From Leucocoprinus leucothites (taxonomy: Eukaryota; Basidiomycota; Agaricomycetes; Agaricales; Agaricaceae): a DNA stretch of 64,000 nucleotides. Numbering within the stretch: position 1 is the first letter of the stretch; every line of letters begins with the position of its first letter. The translations under genes and the position numbers were made by a program. Positions 24,189-34,463 of this stretch are shown here, piece after piece. The notes under the pieces are model-generated. The model worked only from the letters and a program-made list of their open reading frames with translations, did not search any database and was not told the origin of the DNA. The DNA lies in contig JAACJO010000007.1 of NCBI GenBank assembly GCA_013368445.1, positions 186,001-250,000 of the forward strand, written 5' to 3'.

Positions 24189-26015
24189 TTATTCGTTGGT
24201 GATTGAGAGTGTGTTCTTACGCAGACCGTGCCTCGACATAACATCATCGGCTTGCTCTAGTGCGTCTTTTACTGAGATAGGAGAGTGAGGACAAGCCATT
24301 AAAGGTAGTAATTGGCGAACCTTTCTCGTTGAAAAGACATTGCTTGCGTTCAAACTCATCAAAAGTACTGCGCAACTGCTCTCGCTGACGGCGGATGGTA
24401 TCATCAACGCGTTGCAGGTGTTCTGATTCGGTCTTGAGGTTTTCCAGCCCTTCCCGTACTTGCAGCTGCAGATTCTCGAGCCCAGATATCTGTTCCAGAT
24501 ATATTTCTCTGATTTCCTCCCAGCGACGACCTGATTTATCCAATTTAGCAACGTTAAGAGATAACTTGGGCTGGAAACCTACCAGATGTTTGGGCATCCT
24601 CCGCTGCGGAAGCAAATCTGGACAGGTGATTACCCAGCTCCTGGTCATCAGCCCAAGACACAGTTTTTGCACCGAGTTCGCTGACACTCCCGCGTTTAAT
24701 GCAACTTCTTCTACGAGTGACCGATCCAGTTGGATTAGGAGACGATGTTTCGTCGCCCGATGACTGAGGGGAAGACTGAGGGAGCTGGTCTTGTCCTATG
24801 GGAACTTCCTTGGGAGCTGGTGGTGGTGGACTATCGCTGACAGACGACTCAGGAAATTCAGAGTCGCCCAAAGCTGACTCGGCTTGACCGAGATCATCCT
24901 CAAGGCCAAATTGTGATCTCTGACCGCGAAGAAGAATTGGCAATGGCGGGGGAGAGATGACGGAAGGTCGTGTTGCTGAGCGCGTAAGTTGATTCTGGGA
25001 GTTCTGGGAGGTTGGAAGTGATGTGCTCCTCCCAGGTTTGATTGCGCGAGAAACGCTGATAAGTGCTTGGGCTCGTGAGTACAGCCCTGGTTTAAAAGAT
25101 GCTCTTGAACCGGTATTGGCGCTCGTTGCTGAGCGCTGCAGGTTGGATTTATGTGGTGGCTGTGATGTGGTGGCGGTTTGCTTTTTTGGTGGTGCAGTCA
25201 AAATGTTGGAGGAAGAGACGCCAGCACCAGCGATACACTGAGGACATTGAGGATGGGTAATATCGTGACGTGTATGCTCGGTAGAACTGGGGACAGGTTC
25301 CATCAAGGCGTGTCTGACGGCCGTTGCGTTGGCTCGCTTCTGCTGCTCGCGGAACCACCTCTCCATTTCCTTCACGCGAAAATCTTCGGACGCGATGTAA
25401 GTTTGGAATGGCGAAAGAGATTCGGATGGGGGAATTGCTGCTCTTGCCAGTTTCTGGCATTTACGGACCATGCGATCCTTGAGTCGACGGATTTCAATCA
25501 CGCGAGGCCAGTTGATAGATTTTTTTGTGAGCTCATATTTCTCGAGCTTTAGCAGCTGTTCATACATAGCAGCTGTTCCAGGAGGTATTAGAACCTAAAT
25601 CGTTCAATTGTAAGACTGCGGTGCTATAAATGGATGTGAAGGGAATAACAACCTTGAGTTCGTTGAGGGTATCAGTGGTCTGGACGTACCTCCATCCCGA
25701 GGGGGACTTGGGGTCGTAAGGCTCGAGTTGACCGCGTACTGGGCTCAGTCGCAGGTAATCAAGGGGTTTAGACATATCAGCGGCAGAGACAGGAGAGGGG
25801 TATCGTGCCAGCAATATGGGATATGACGGGAAAAGCCTCTTGTCGAGGATGGCAAGGCGTCTCACATCCAAAGCAAGCAGATGTTCAGAGGAAGAGAATT
25901 TGGGTAATTTTGACAAGTTGGAATTGATTTGCCACGGGCCACGAGGCACCAACTCCAATTGTCCGACTGATTGGGATCCAGTGTACCTATGAAACAATAT
26001 GCATGGTGCACACAC
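24189..26015 (-). CDS. Coiled-coil protein of unknown function with a KTVSW motif
   Basis: I do not recognise this gene. The N-terminal about 220 residues look folded (LVPRGPWQINSNLSKL, LLALDVRRLAILDKRLFPSYPILLARYPSPVS, PYDPKSPSGWRYVQTTDTLNEL). Then comes INWPRVIEIRRLKDRMVRKCQKLARAA, a Ser/Pro/Thr-rich linker of about 230 residues, the basic stretch RRRSCIKRGS followed by KTVSWADD, and a C-terminal coiled coil (WEEIREIYLEQISGLENLQL to about 95 residues later) ending RKNTLSITNE. KTVSW fits the protein phosphatase 1 docking pattern [KR]-x-[VI]-x-[FW]. Three introns were read (after VV/before LIPPGTAAMYEQ, after AQTS, after FNEK). The start at 26015 is uncertain: the first residues MCAPCILFHRY may belong to an intron or leader. 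It is convergent with the CorA gene. Confidence 0.65.
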
Positions 26016-26247
26016 ACTTGGTTAATGATATGTATTTTCTCGAGAAATAGGAGCGGGCTCTTGAGTATTGGCCCGTGCACCTGTGAAAGCCGGCGCACTG
26101 ATACTCAAGAGTGTGTGGGAACACGGGAATGGGTGAAGCGGAAAATCACACTCAAGAGCGGACTTGGATCGGCGTTCTCCGCAAAAGCGTGCATATCCAT
26201 CTCAACCTGCTCCCTCACCGACCTGGCCACGCTCCTTGCCCTCGCTC

Positions 26248-27617
26248 ATGTCCTTTTCGCTTGCAAAATATGAAACATTCCTCATAAACAATGTTTCCAC
26301 CATCTCCAGCCTCGAGTCCTCTCTCAGGTCCATCACCTGGTTCCTACCCGGCAGATTCAAGGATGCCGAGCTTGCATCTGAAGCCCGTTCGTATTACGCT
26401 CTAGCTATTTCATCCTCCTCTAATATTATGCCAGTAACTGCGCTTATGAACACCACGAGCATGTATCATGACACTGTTCTAGCCAAGGTTGCGGAGAACA
26501 ACCCCAAGTACCGTCCTTTAATTCCATCGTCCCTGCATACTCGATATACCAAGGCATGGATTGGCAAGAATGTGCAGTACAAGTGGGCTGCTCGCATCCT
26601 TGAGATATTGCGCTTCACAGAACTTGTCATTGAAATGGGCCTCCGGCGCAAGGTCTCGGACAAACTTCGTGGGAGAGGAATCGTCATCATTGAAGTGATC
26701 AAGTGAGTTCATGCCTTTTCACTCAGCGCTCTCTCAAGTTCAGTGTAATTCCTAGGGCCGCTTTACGTCTTCTACTTCTGAAAGTGACCCGCCGCCCTCT
26801 GCTCTCCCCGCCACTCCCTGAGCGTGACTTTGACCCTACTATGCTTCCACCCTCCAGCACCGAGAGCTCGCCAACTCTAGCACCGTCTTCTCCCGCGACA
26901 TCCCTTCCTATTACCCCAGACCACCTAAAAAACAACTACTTGTCTCTACCTCCACACCCTCTCCTGACAACTCCTCCTCCACCAATGCGCTCCGACACTG
27001 CTGTTGAAGATTTCCTGCTTCCCAAAGCATTGACGACCTCTTCTGTCAAACCCTCGCTATCCCTGCTGAAAACTCTGTCTGCTCCTCAAGAGTGGCTGGC
27101 AGAAGTCGTTCATATACTACGACCTCTTGTTTACGGTACGTTCGTTTCCTTGAGTTTCGTGTTAGCGCTGATACTGAAGTCGTCCTGATACAGCATCCCT
27201 ACTTGCATATGATCGTCAAAACAAACAACCTACAAATCGAGCCCTTATAACAGCCCTCGCTATGGAATTCATTTCACGTAATCTTAGACGGGCACCCCCT
27301 CCGTCAGCCAGTCTAGAGAGGTCAGAGTATGCTCGAAGAGATAAAGATATGCTGTGGTATCTCCTGCGTGGTTCAATTTGGGAGAGTTATACTCGGTCTG
27401 TGCCTACTGTATACCCGAATGAACAGGTTTTTCTCATGATTTTTTCTAGACCCAAGCTCGAATCATTTGTGACTAGTGCTTCGCGTGCACCGTTACTAGG
27501 ATTGTTCGGTTTATTGGTCAAGGAATGGATCCCGCTGATTGATGAGTATTATTATTGTGCGTCGGTCTCCATTCTTGCCTTAATCCGCTAATCTTCTTCT
27601 CAGATACTGCTCCTTAA
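26248..27617 (+). CDS. PEX16: Peroxisomal membrane biogenesis protein Pex16
   Basis: The start MSFSLAKYETFLINNVSTISSLESSL is followed by ITWFLPGRFKDAELASEARSYYALAI, the N-terminal Pex16 signature. It continues with KAWIGKNVQYKWAARILEILRFTELVIEMG and GIVIIEVIKAALRLLLL (membrane-associated helix), and then a disordered Pro-rich linker that differs in fungi. The C-terminal part is LAEVVHILRPLVYASLLAYDRQNKQ, DMLWYLLRGSIWESYTRPKLESF, LGLFGLLVKEWIPLIDEYYYYTAP. Pex16 sits in the ER/peroxisome membrane and with Pex3 supports import of peroxisomal membrane proteins. Introns at 26705-26757, 27136-27194, 27397-27450 and 27561-27603 (approximate) keep the frame. The upstream ATG at 26164 was not used because the domain starts at MSFSLAKYE. 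Confidence 0.9.
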
Positions 27618-27963
27618 ATCCATTACTGGAGTCTTTCTTGGTTCTCGGTACTTGCCTTGTATTGTATTGCTTTCGCTTCTGAACAGGCGATCTGTTAACT
27701 CGAACGTTACGAAACCAAAGGCTGTTCCTCACAGAATCATAGCTTAGCCCCCGTTGTCCTTTCCTTTTATCCATTCCTTTATCACACGTCAGACCCCACT
27801 TATAGCCACATTATGGCTTTTCCGATGCGCCATGTGATAGAATATCTCCTATCACACAGTGTCATAAGCCAATAAGTCTGGAAGCCTCTTGTACCCTGTT
27901 CTCTTCGGATCTCTCAGGCATCTTAAATCCCAGTCGTTCATCCCTTCTCACCTCTTCACAGAT
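27618..27963. other. Intergenic, PEX16 to cupin gene
   Basis: The 346-bp gap holds the 3' end of PEX16 and the promoter of the cupin gene. A short perfect inverted repeat (AGCCA, 5-nt spacer, TGGCT) lies near 27800-27815 and GTGATA/TATCAC copies flank it at about 27780-27860. No coding sequence seen. Confidence 0.4.
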
Positions 27964-28741
27964 ATGTCGGATTCCTCCCCTTCTCTGCTTCCTCCATTGC
28001 GTCGGGTTGTTACTACCCATGACGCACAAGGTCTCGCAATAGTTGAAAGTAGTGTACTGTTAGAGCCCGAGGTGAGCCAGATGAATCAACTCCCAGCTCG
28101 CTCGCTCACACCCCACGTTAAAGCGTATGGCAGCCGTTCAGGGAGCTCAATCAGCTGCTATTTGGGTTACAACTGATGGGCTTCCAGTAAATGACAATAA
28201 TACATGGTATGCTCTTGTTAAGGATACCTTACAATCTGACCTCGACGTTATTATGTGCAGTGACGACGGGGCAAAGCGAGTCATCGACGATGCTAGTAAC
28301 TTCGGCCTGGTCCATCCTTTGGGTACCAATCTTCGCTCAACTGAATTAGAGCCTGAAGCTGTGACACCTATGGTTAGATTCTCTGGTATTATGATCGCCG
28401 CCGTGCCATTCTGATATATACTCCATGTTCAGCATCGCACTAGCTCCTTGGATTATAACATTTTGGGTTTGTCCGATCTCGTTTTGTCATCCGACGCAAT
28501 CACTGACGTTATTCCCTTCCCAGTCTCAGGAGAGCTTGTTCTAATTACCGAAGATGGTACTGAGACGCACTTGAAGAACCCGGGAGATACCGTCATTCAA
28601 CGTGGTACAATGCATGCGTGGAAGAATCCATCCAAGACACAGCCGACTAGGTGGATCTCCGTTCTTGTTGCTGCGAAGCCCGCTGCCGTCAACGGAGAGC
28701 CTCTTACTCCCCAATTCCTACCTTACAAACCGAAGGCGTGA
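27964..28741 (+). CDS. Cupin-domain protein (single cupin_2)
   Basis: Small protein of about 185 aa after removing four introns (28071-28116, 28206-28259, 28374-28431, 28467-28524 approx.). It reads LPPLRRVVTTHD, IWVTTDGLPVND, then VHPLGTNLRSTELEPEAVTPMHRTSSLDYNI, VSGELVLITEDGTETHLKNPGDTVIQRGTMHAWKNPS and RWISVLVAA. MHRTSSLDYNIL plus GTMHAW give the two cupin motifs, with His residues in each that would bind a metal. Relatives are usually annotated only as cupins; the reaction cannot be told. No signal peptide, so likely cytosolic. It converges on the rhamnose-dehydrogenase-like gene, 104 bp between stops, and may belong with it (inference). Confidence 0.8.
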
Positions 28742-28845
28742 TGCATCGTCATGTAGAATTTCGGGATCGCGGTCCTTGGCGGACCGTCGGTATAATTAAT
28801 GAATTTAACATCTTTTGTGGCGCCTCAGACAATGGTTTACCCCGT

Positions 28846-29929
28846 TCACTGAAGATTCACAAACAAGCCCCCGTCGACCAATAGAGATGCACCAGTCACA
28901 TATTGAGCCAAATCACTGGCCAAGAACACCACTGGCCCGGCAATATCCTCGGGAGCTATCGAGTTTACGGTTAGCGTGTTCAGAACTCAGCGAGAGAACC
29001 TCGGTTACCTCCAAGTCTTTTGAGGGCGGTGCGTTTGACCATGTATTCCCGCTTGGTAAGATCTGATAAATCTTCCTTGTTGATGTCTGTTTCGATTGTC
29101 CCAGGAAGAATTGCGTTGGCGCGGATGCCGTATTTTCCAAGTGCAACGGCGCAGCTCTGCATAAGGGAAAGGATACCTGCTTTGGTGGGAGTGTAATGGC
29201 TGAAGAACCCGGTTTCGGAGGAGACCAGCGGTTGAAGATAGGTCAGGATGAGTCAGTCAAATCTATAGAGATCCTGACCATTGTAGCTCCCCTCCCACCA
29301 GCGCCGAAATTGATGATATGCCGATGATAGAACCACCTTGTGGGACTTGGGCTTTCATCTGATTTGCAATAGCTGTGAAAAACGGTCAGAGGTTATAAAT
29401 GTGCTTCTGTGTTCGGGAATCACCCTTACCCTGAACAATGTAGAAAGAACCGTCAAGATTAACCTGTCTTGTCTTTTCCCAGACGGCGTGGGGCATCGTC
29501 AGAAACTCTGCGAAAGGGCATATACCAGCATTGGATACAAGTACATCAATTCGGCCGAAAGCAGCGACGCCTGTGTCAACGATCTATGGGCATTGAATAG
29601 TTGATCAAGTGCAAACTAGAACTAGAATAGATCTTCACCTTAGCGGAAGTCGCTGGGTCTCCGATGTCACCAGGTACTGTCACAACCTTAAGCGTATTGC
29701 TTTCAAGTTGACTTTGGAGTGATCGTATTTCCGCCTCGGTTTCTGCATCCCCGTAATAGTGCAAAATCAAGCCACATGCGCCGTGTTTCGCGAATTCTAC
29801 TGCGCTGTTCAGAAAGTGCCTCAGAACCTCGACCCTTGAAGACGAAGCAAGAACAAAGAGTCACCAAGCTCGTCCGATTCCCCGCGAAGAACCAGTGATA
29901 CAGATGATTTTGTTCGCGACGAGGCTCAT
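28846..29929 (-). CDS. L-rhamnose 1-dehydrogenase-like short-chain dehydrogenase
   Basis: The start MSLVANKIICITGSSRGIGRA carries the SDR dinucleotide motif (TGSSRGIG). Further exons read VVTVPGDIGDPATSAK, IDVLVSNAG, and the catalytic block GSIIGISSISALVGGELQCHYTPTKAGILS, with Ser, Tyr and Lys of YTPTK. The C-terminal part is ALGKYGIRANAILPGTI, then DIAGPVVFLASDLAQYV and LLVDGGLFVNLQ. This block and the last eleven residues match, from memory, fungal L-rhamnose 1-dehydrogenase (RHA1/LRA1), which oxidises L-rhamnose to rhamnonolactone with NAD(P). A general 3-oxoacyl-ACP-reductase-like SDR remains possible. The other LRA pathway genes (lactonase, dehydratase, aldolase) are not in the window. 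The gene is divergent from the KARI homologue. Confidence 0.75.
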
Positions 29930-30233
29930 GTGGAACGTTGAGACTGTTCTGCCATTTCCTCTCCAGTATCCCTGGCTACATATATGTGTTGCGTACGGGG
30001 ATAGAAGACTCGATGCGCATGAGGTTCTGTCAGCCCGGGAAAGGAGCGGAAGTCCGGACCGTGACCTGGAGTCTGGTAATGCAACACCATTCCCATGACC
30101 TCGACCGATATCCACCAAGGGTTATAGATATGTGAATTCAGTGTATGTCAGCGTATATCTCGTGGAACCGGGCTTGTAGTGCGTTAAATACTAATCACAA
30201 GGTCTAGGACAACGAAATCAGTTATCCCTTTCA
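29930..30233. promoter_or_regulatory. Divergent promoter shared by the SDR and KARI-like genes
   Basis: This 304-bp gap separates two head-to-head start codons. A palindromic TATA-like element ACATATATGT lies at 29978-29987, 49 bp upstream of the SDR start on the minus strand. A GTATAT element lies near 30150, about 85 bp before the KARI start. Shared control is an inference from layout. Confidence 0.45.
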
Positions 30234-31741
30234 ATGCCTTCCGCAAAGATGTGAGTGGTTTAGCGGCTGGACAGTTGAGGTTGTAGCTAATTGCTTTGCT
30301 AACAAGCTACTACGATTCCGATGCAGACCTTGGTTTACTGACTGGGAAACAAATAGTTTTCCTTGGGTGAGTTTGCTTTGAGTGCGCTGTCACCTAGCTG
30401 ACTTTATTCGTACTAGCTTCGGAAACCAGGGTGCTGCCCAGGCCCAAAATCTGAGGGACTCTGGTATTCCCAACGAGAAAATCCTAATTGCCAATAGAGA
30501 GGATTCGTATGCAGAAGATGCCAAATCCAAGGGCTTCATTGTCGAGCACAACTTTGAGAAAGCAGCTGCAGTGGCTGACGGTTAGTATACCAAAATTATC
30601 TTGGACCTCAGCTCCTCATCATGCAATCTTAGTTGTCTTCCTCCTCATTCCCGACCAAGTGCAACCACGAGTGTTCAACGGCACATTCGTTCCACACTTG
30701 AAACCAAACTCCACGATCGTGGTAGCCAGCGGTTACAATGTTCTCTTCAAATTACTTGAGTTCAAGCCCACATATGACGTTGTTATGGTTGCACCGAGGT
30801 GCGTCGACATTGCCGTTTATGTTGAATAAATGTTGATGACGCTGTCATAGAATGATAGGTTCTTCCGTGCGCTCATTATACGTGAAAGGGAAAGGTTTCC
30901 CTTGTTTCGTTTCTGTTGAACAGGATGGTACAGGCAAAGCCCTCGCATTGGCTTTGGCGCTCTCCAAGGTTATTGGGGCTACAAAAGCAGGGGCGATCGC
31001 CTCCTCTGCTCGAGAAGAGACGATTATGGACCTGTTGGCAGGTAAGAAATTCGCATCTGAGTGAGGCCATTGGACTCAGCGTGTGTATAGAACAGGCCCT
31101 TTGGCCTAATATCATCATGCTCTTCAGGTCAGCAATTTCTAGACGTTTCTTTACGAGAGAAGCTAACTCGACTTATAGGGAGGCTTTCAGCGTGCTTCAG
31201 AAGGCAGGCTGTTCAGATGAAGCATTGTGTTATGAGATGTCAGTTAGCTATGAGTTTTCGAGTAGAAACGACACTAAAATCGGTGACAACAGGTGGATGT
31301 CCAAAGAACCGGCCGAGATTTTCGAGCGGGCCGCCGAAGAAGGATTCATCACACAGGTATGAGAGTCAAAGGACCTAGTGTTCCATTTTCCGCCTGACCA
31401 TTCTTGTCAGCTCAAGCATCATTCGACGTGCTCTCAGTTTGGACAGCTTCGCGGAGCTCTGAACTTGGACGGAGCTGCAGCAAGAAGTCATTTCGAAGAT
31501 ATTTTACACAACCAAGTGCGTCACATTCTTCATTTGAGCAAGCAATATGTCCAGTAACAAGAACTTCCGTGCACAGATTCTGAGCGGTAAATTCTCGAAG
31601 GAATTTTCTAAACTTGAGGATGACTTGGAAAAGGAGGGCGAAGGGAATCCTCTTAATGAGCTCTATCGCCGAACGGAGGAGTCAGAGCTTGCTCAGGCAG
31701 AGAAGAGAGTACGGTCCCGCCTTGCCGGATTGTTAGAATAA
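30234..31741 (+). CDS. Divergent ketol-acid reductoisomerase (acetohydroxyacid isomeroreductase) homologue without mitochondrial presequence
   Basis: Spliced start MPSAKIYYDSDADLGLLTGK leads directly into IVFLGFGNQGAAQAQNLRDSG, the NADPH-fold GxGxxG region. Next are ILIANREDSYAEDAKSKGF (cofactor-specificity loop), VVFLLIPDQVQPRVF, LKPNSTIVVASGYNV, YDVVMVAPRMIGSSVRSLY and GFPCFVSVEQDGTGKALALALA. The metal-binding AREETIMDLLAEQ follows, then GCSDEALCYEMWMSKEPAEIFERAAEEGF, LKHHSTCSQFGQLRG, and a helical C terminus. KARI converts acetolactate or acetohydroxybutyrate to dihydroxy acids in branched-chain amino acid synthesis. Fungal Ilv5 carries a mitochondrial presequence and a different spacing in the second Glu pair; this one begins like a bacterial enzyme. 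It could be a cytosolic paralogue with another substrate. At least eight introns show it is a resident fungal gene. An AATAAA overlaps the stop codon. Confidence 0.8.
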
Positions 31742-31889
31742 ATCATATCAACCAGTAGATCAGATATGCATAAAGTCAATGATATTGGGAAATAATTGAC
31801 TGATCTAAGTTCTAACACACGTGCCGGAGTCCAAACAGGGACAACGCTATCCTTTCGCTTTTCCACGGCCTTCGTCTTCCTTCATAGCT

Positions 31890-34152
31890 ATGTCGTCCCC
31901 GATGCAGGTTGATAAAACAATGAAAGAGAGATCGTGGGTCTTCATGTAGCTTGATATTTCATTCTCTGACACATTTCTAGTCAATCAACCGACACTTTAC
32001 GCACAAGAAAGTCCCAGCGCTCTACTTCAAGGGAGCGTGACAAGGAAAAGAGGGACAGACGCAGAGATCGAGGCGACCATGACGACAGAAGGAAGAGGAG
32101 TCGTAGCAGGGAATACCGTGAACGCTCCAGAGATCGGTATAGGGACCGTGAACGAGAGAGGCGTCGTGAACGAGAAGGCGAGAGGTCCTACCGCAGCGGT
32201 AGAGGGCACAGTCGCCACCACGAACGAGATAGAGACCGTGAAGATCGTGACAGAGATAGAAGGCGCAAGCGCGAAGACGTTGAGGAGCCTGAGAGCGAAG
32301 ACCGTATCAAGAGGCGGAAGCCCGACGAGGAAGCTGACGACAAGGATGGTGGTTCAGGTCATAGTCCTCGTTCAACCAATAAAGACCGTTCTCCCGACAG
32401 AAAGCCAGGAGGTAGGACTCCTCTCGATCCTCGAGACGAATTCGATGATCCACCCAGATATCGAAGGGATCGGGATCACCGTCGTCGAGAGGGTAGACGC
32501 TCTATCGGGGATGACGATGAACAGAGAGAACCCCGTCAGCGAACCAAAAGTCCTTTTCCTCCTCCTACTCGGTATGTGACCTAAAGCAAAATGTATGTGT
32601 GTTTTAATAATTTCTTTTCAGACGACTTTCGCCTACATATGACGCTGGGGAAGATTATAATCCTGATGAGCCTAAAGAAGACGACTCGGAAGCTCGCTCA
32701 GTATTTGTGTCTCAACTTGCCGCTCGTTTGACAGCTCGAGACTTAGGCTACTTCTTCGAGGATAAGCTCGGCGAAGGTACTGTTATGGATGCAAGAATTG
32801 TCACGGACCGACTATCCAGGAGGTCAAAAGGGTAGGCTTTTCATTGTTCCATCCTACAACGTTTTTAGTCAACTCCGCATCGTAGAATTGGTTACGTCGA
32901 ATTCCGAACCATTGAGTTGGTGGAAAAGGCCCTAGCTCTTTCTGGAACTGTAGTCATGGGTCTGCCCATAAATGTACAACTGACGGAAGCTGAAAGGAAC
33001 AAAACTCATGCAGGTGATGGGTGAGTGGATTGTTCTGCCGTTCACTGTACCATGACTGACTTGGCACCGCAGAAGTATCAACTTACCCCCGGGCGTTAGC
33101 GCGCCTCATGGAGCAATGTAATCAGCTTTTTACTGTCATTTCTACCTTTACTAATGACCCCATTCCAGCCTCTACGTGGGGTCACTGCACTTCAATCTAA
33201 CAGAATCAGACATCAAACAGGTCTTTGAAGTCTTTGGTGAACTTGAGTTTGTTGATTTGCACAGAGATTCTATGACCGGTCGAAGCAAAGGATATGCTTT
33301 TATTCAGTGAGTGACTTTTGCACCAAATTTTAATTGTGGCTCATGAGAAACCAGGTACAAGAGAGCGGAGGATGCTAGAATGGCTTTACAACAAATGGAA
33401 GGGTTCGAGTTGGCCGGGCGTACGGTGTGTACATTCGTTCTCGTGTTCGACAGCTCTATCTTATGCTTTTGGTCCTCAGCTACGCGTGAATACTGTACAT
33501 GAAAAAGGAACAGCCAAGTATACTCAACAAGATTCACTTGATGAATCTGGAGGTACGTCCTTGATTTTTCAATAACGAAACCGTTTACTCATTTTGCAGA
33601 AGGCGGTAACTTGAACGCCGCATCACGCCAAGCACTAATGCAGAAACTTGCTAGGGCTGATCAACCGACGCCTCGACCTGAACCTGTGTAAGTCCCCTTA
33701 CAACACATCTGACCCGTGGTGAATAACACTATTCCCAGTCAACGACCGAGTATTCCACAGTCTATGCAATCTCGATCCGTCCTCCTCAAGAACATGTTCG
33801 ACGCGGACGAGTAAGTCCTGGGGTCCCCCTCATACTTTCAATGCGAAACTCAGAAATTTGCTAGAGAAACTGAGAAAGACTGGGACAAAGATTTAGCCGA
33901 AGACGTTAAGGGCGAATGTGAAGAAAAATACGGAAAGGTGCTTGCGATCAAAGTTGAAAGGGAATCTCAGGTGAGCTCTCTCGGCCTCTGTACTCTCCTT
34001 GCTAACCTTTCTTCAAGGGAGAAATCTACGTTAAGTTCGACTCTGTTGAGTCTGCTAAAAATGCTATTCAAGGGCTGAACGGACGATGGTTTGGAGGACG
34101 ACAAGTCTCCGCTGTTTTCATATCCGATGCTATTATGCAGGCTCACCAGTAA
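31890..34152 (+). CDS. RBM39/CAPER-type splicing factor (RS domain plus three RRMs)
   Basis: A long Arg/Ser/Asp/Glu-rich N-terminal domain (32034 to about 32560, repeats of RDR, RER and RSRSREY) is followed by RRM1 (SVFVSQLAARLTARDLGYFF, GIGYVEFRTIELVEKAL), RRM2 (AMLYVGSLHFNLTESDIKQVF, GRSKGYAFIQYKRAEDA) and a C-terminal RRM (SRSVLLKNMFDADEE, GEIYVKFDSVESAKNAIQ, NGRWFGGRQVSAVF), the U2AF-homology type lacking usual RNP1. This order is CAPER/RBM39 (S. pombe Rsd1). Such proteins couple U2AF/SF3b to splice-site choice in the nucleus. The NH2-terminal exon is uncertain: I chose ATG 31890 (MSSPMQ) spliced to RSTSRERDKEKR. It begins 148 bp after the KARI-like stop. Confidence 0.85.
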
Positions 34153-34463
34153 TCGGCAGTTTCTACCACGAAGTTGACGAGCACCAACTGTATGATGCAT
34201 CACTGAATTTCATCTTGAACAGATCCTTCTCGTCAGGGTACAAAATGTTCCGTATGCCTTTTGTTATTGATACAGATGTCACAGATTATGGATATCAACG
34301 TCGCATTATTAATTGACCACGTCTAGGTTACCCGAGAATGTCATCTTATTGTCACCCATTGTCGTGCAAGTGAGATCTACTGATATTTCAAGATGTGTTA
34401 CGGCGTTTTCAACTCGCTAGTTTGGCTAATTACTCCCTGTTAGGCCACCCTCCCCTCCTTGAA
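34153..34463. other. Convergent 3' region of the CAPER-like gene and the MFS gene
   Basis: A 311-bp gap between two stop codons of convergent genes. Contains 3' untranslated sequence only, as far as I can see. Confidence 0.4.

Noticed and set aside
27780..27860. TATCAC/GTGATA inverted copies as a possible transposon end
   Set aside because: Too short, no target-site duplication, no open frame between them.
32037..32579. Plus-strand 180-codon frame rich in Thr/Val/Glu
   Set aside because: It is a shifted frame of the RS domain of the CAPER-like gene; the RS frame continues with correct splicing into RRM1.
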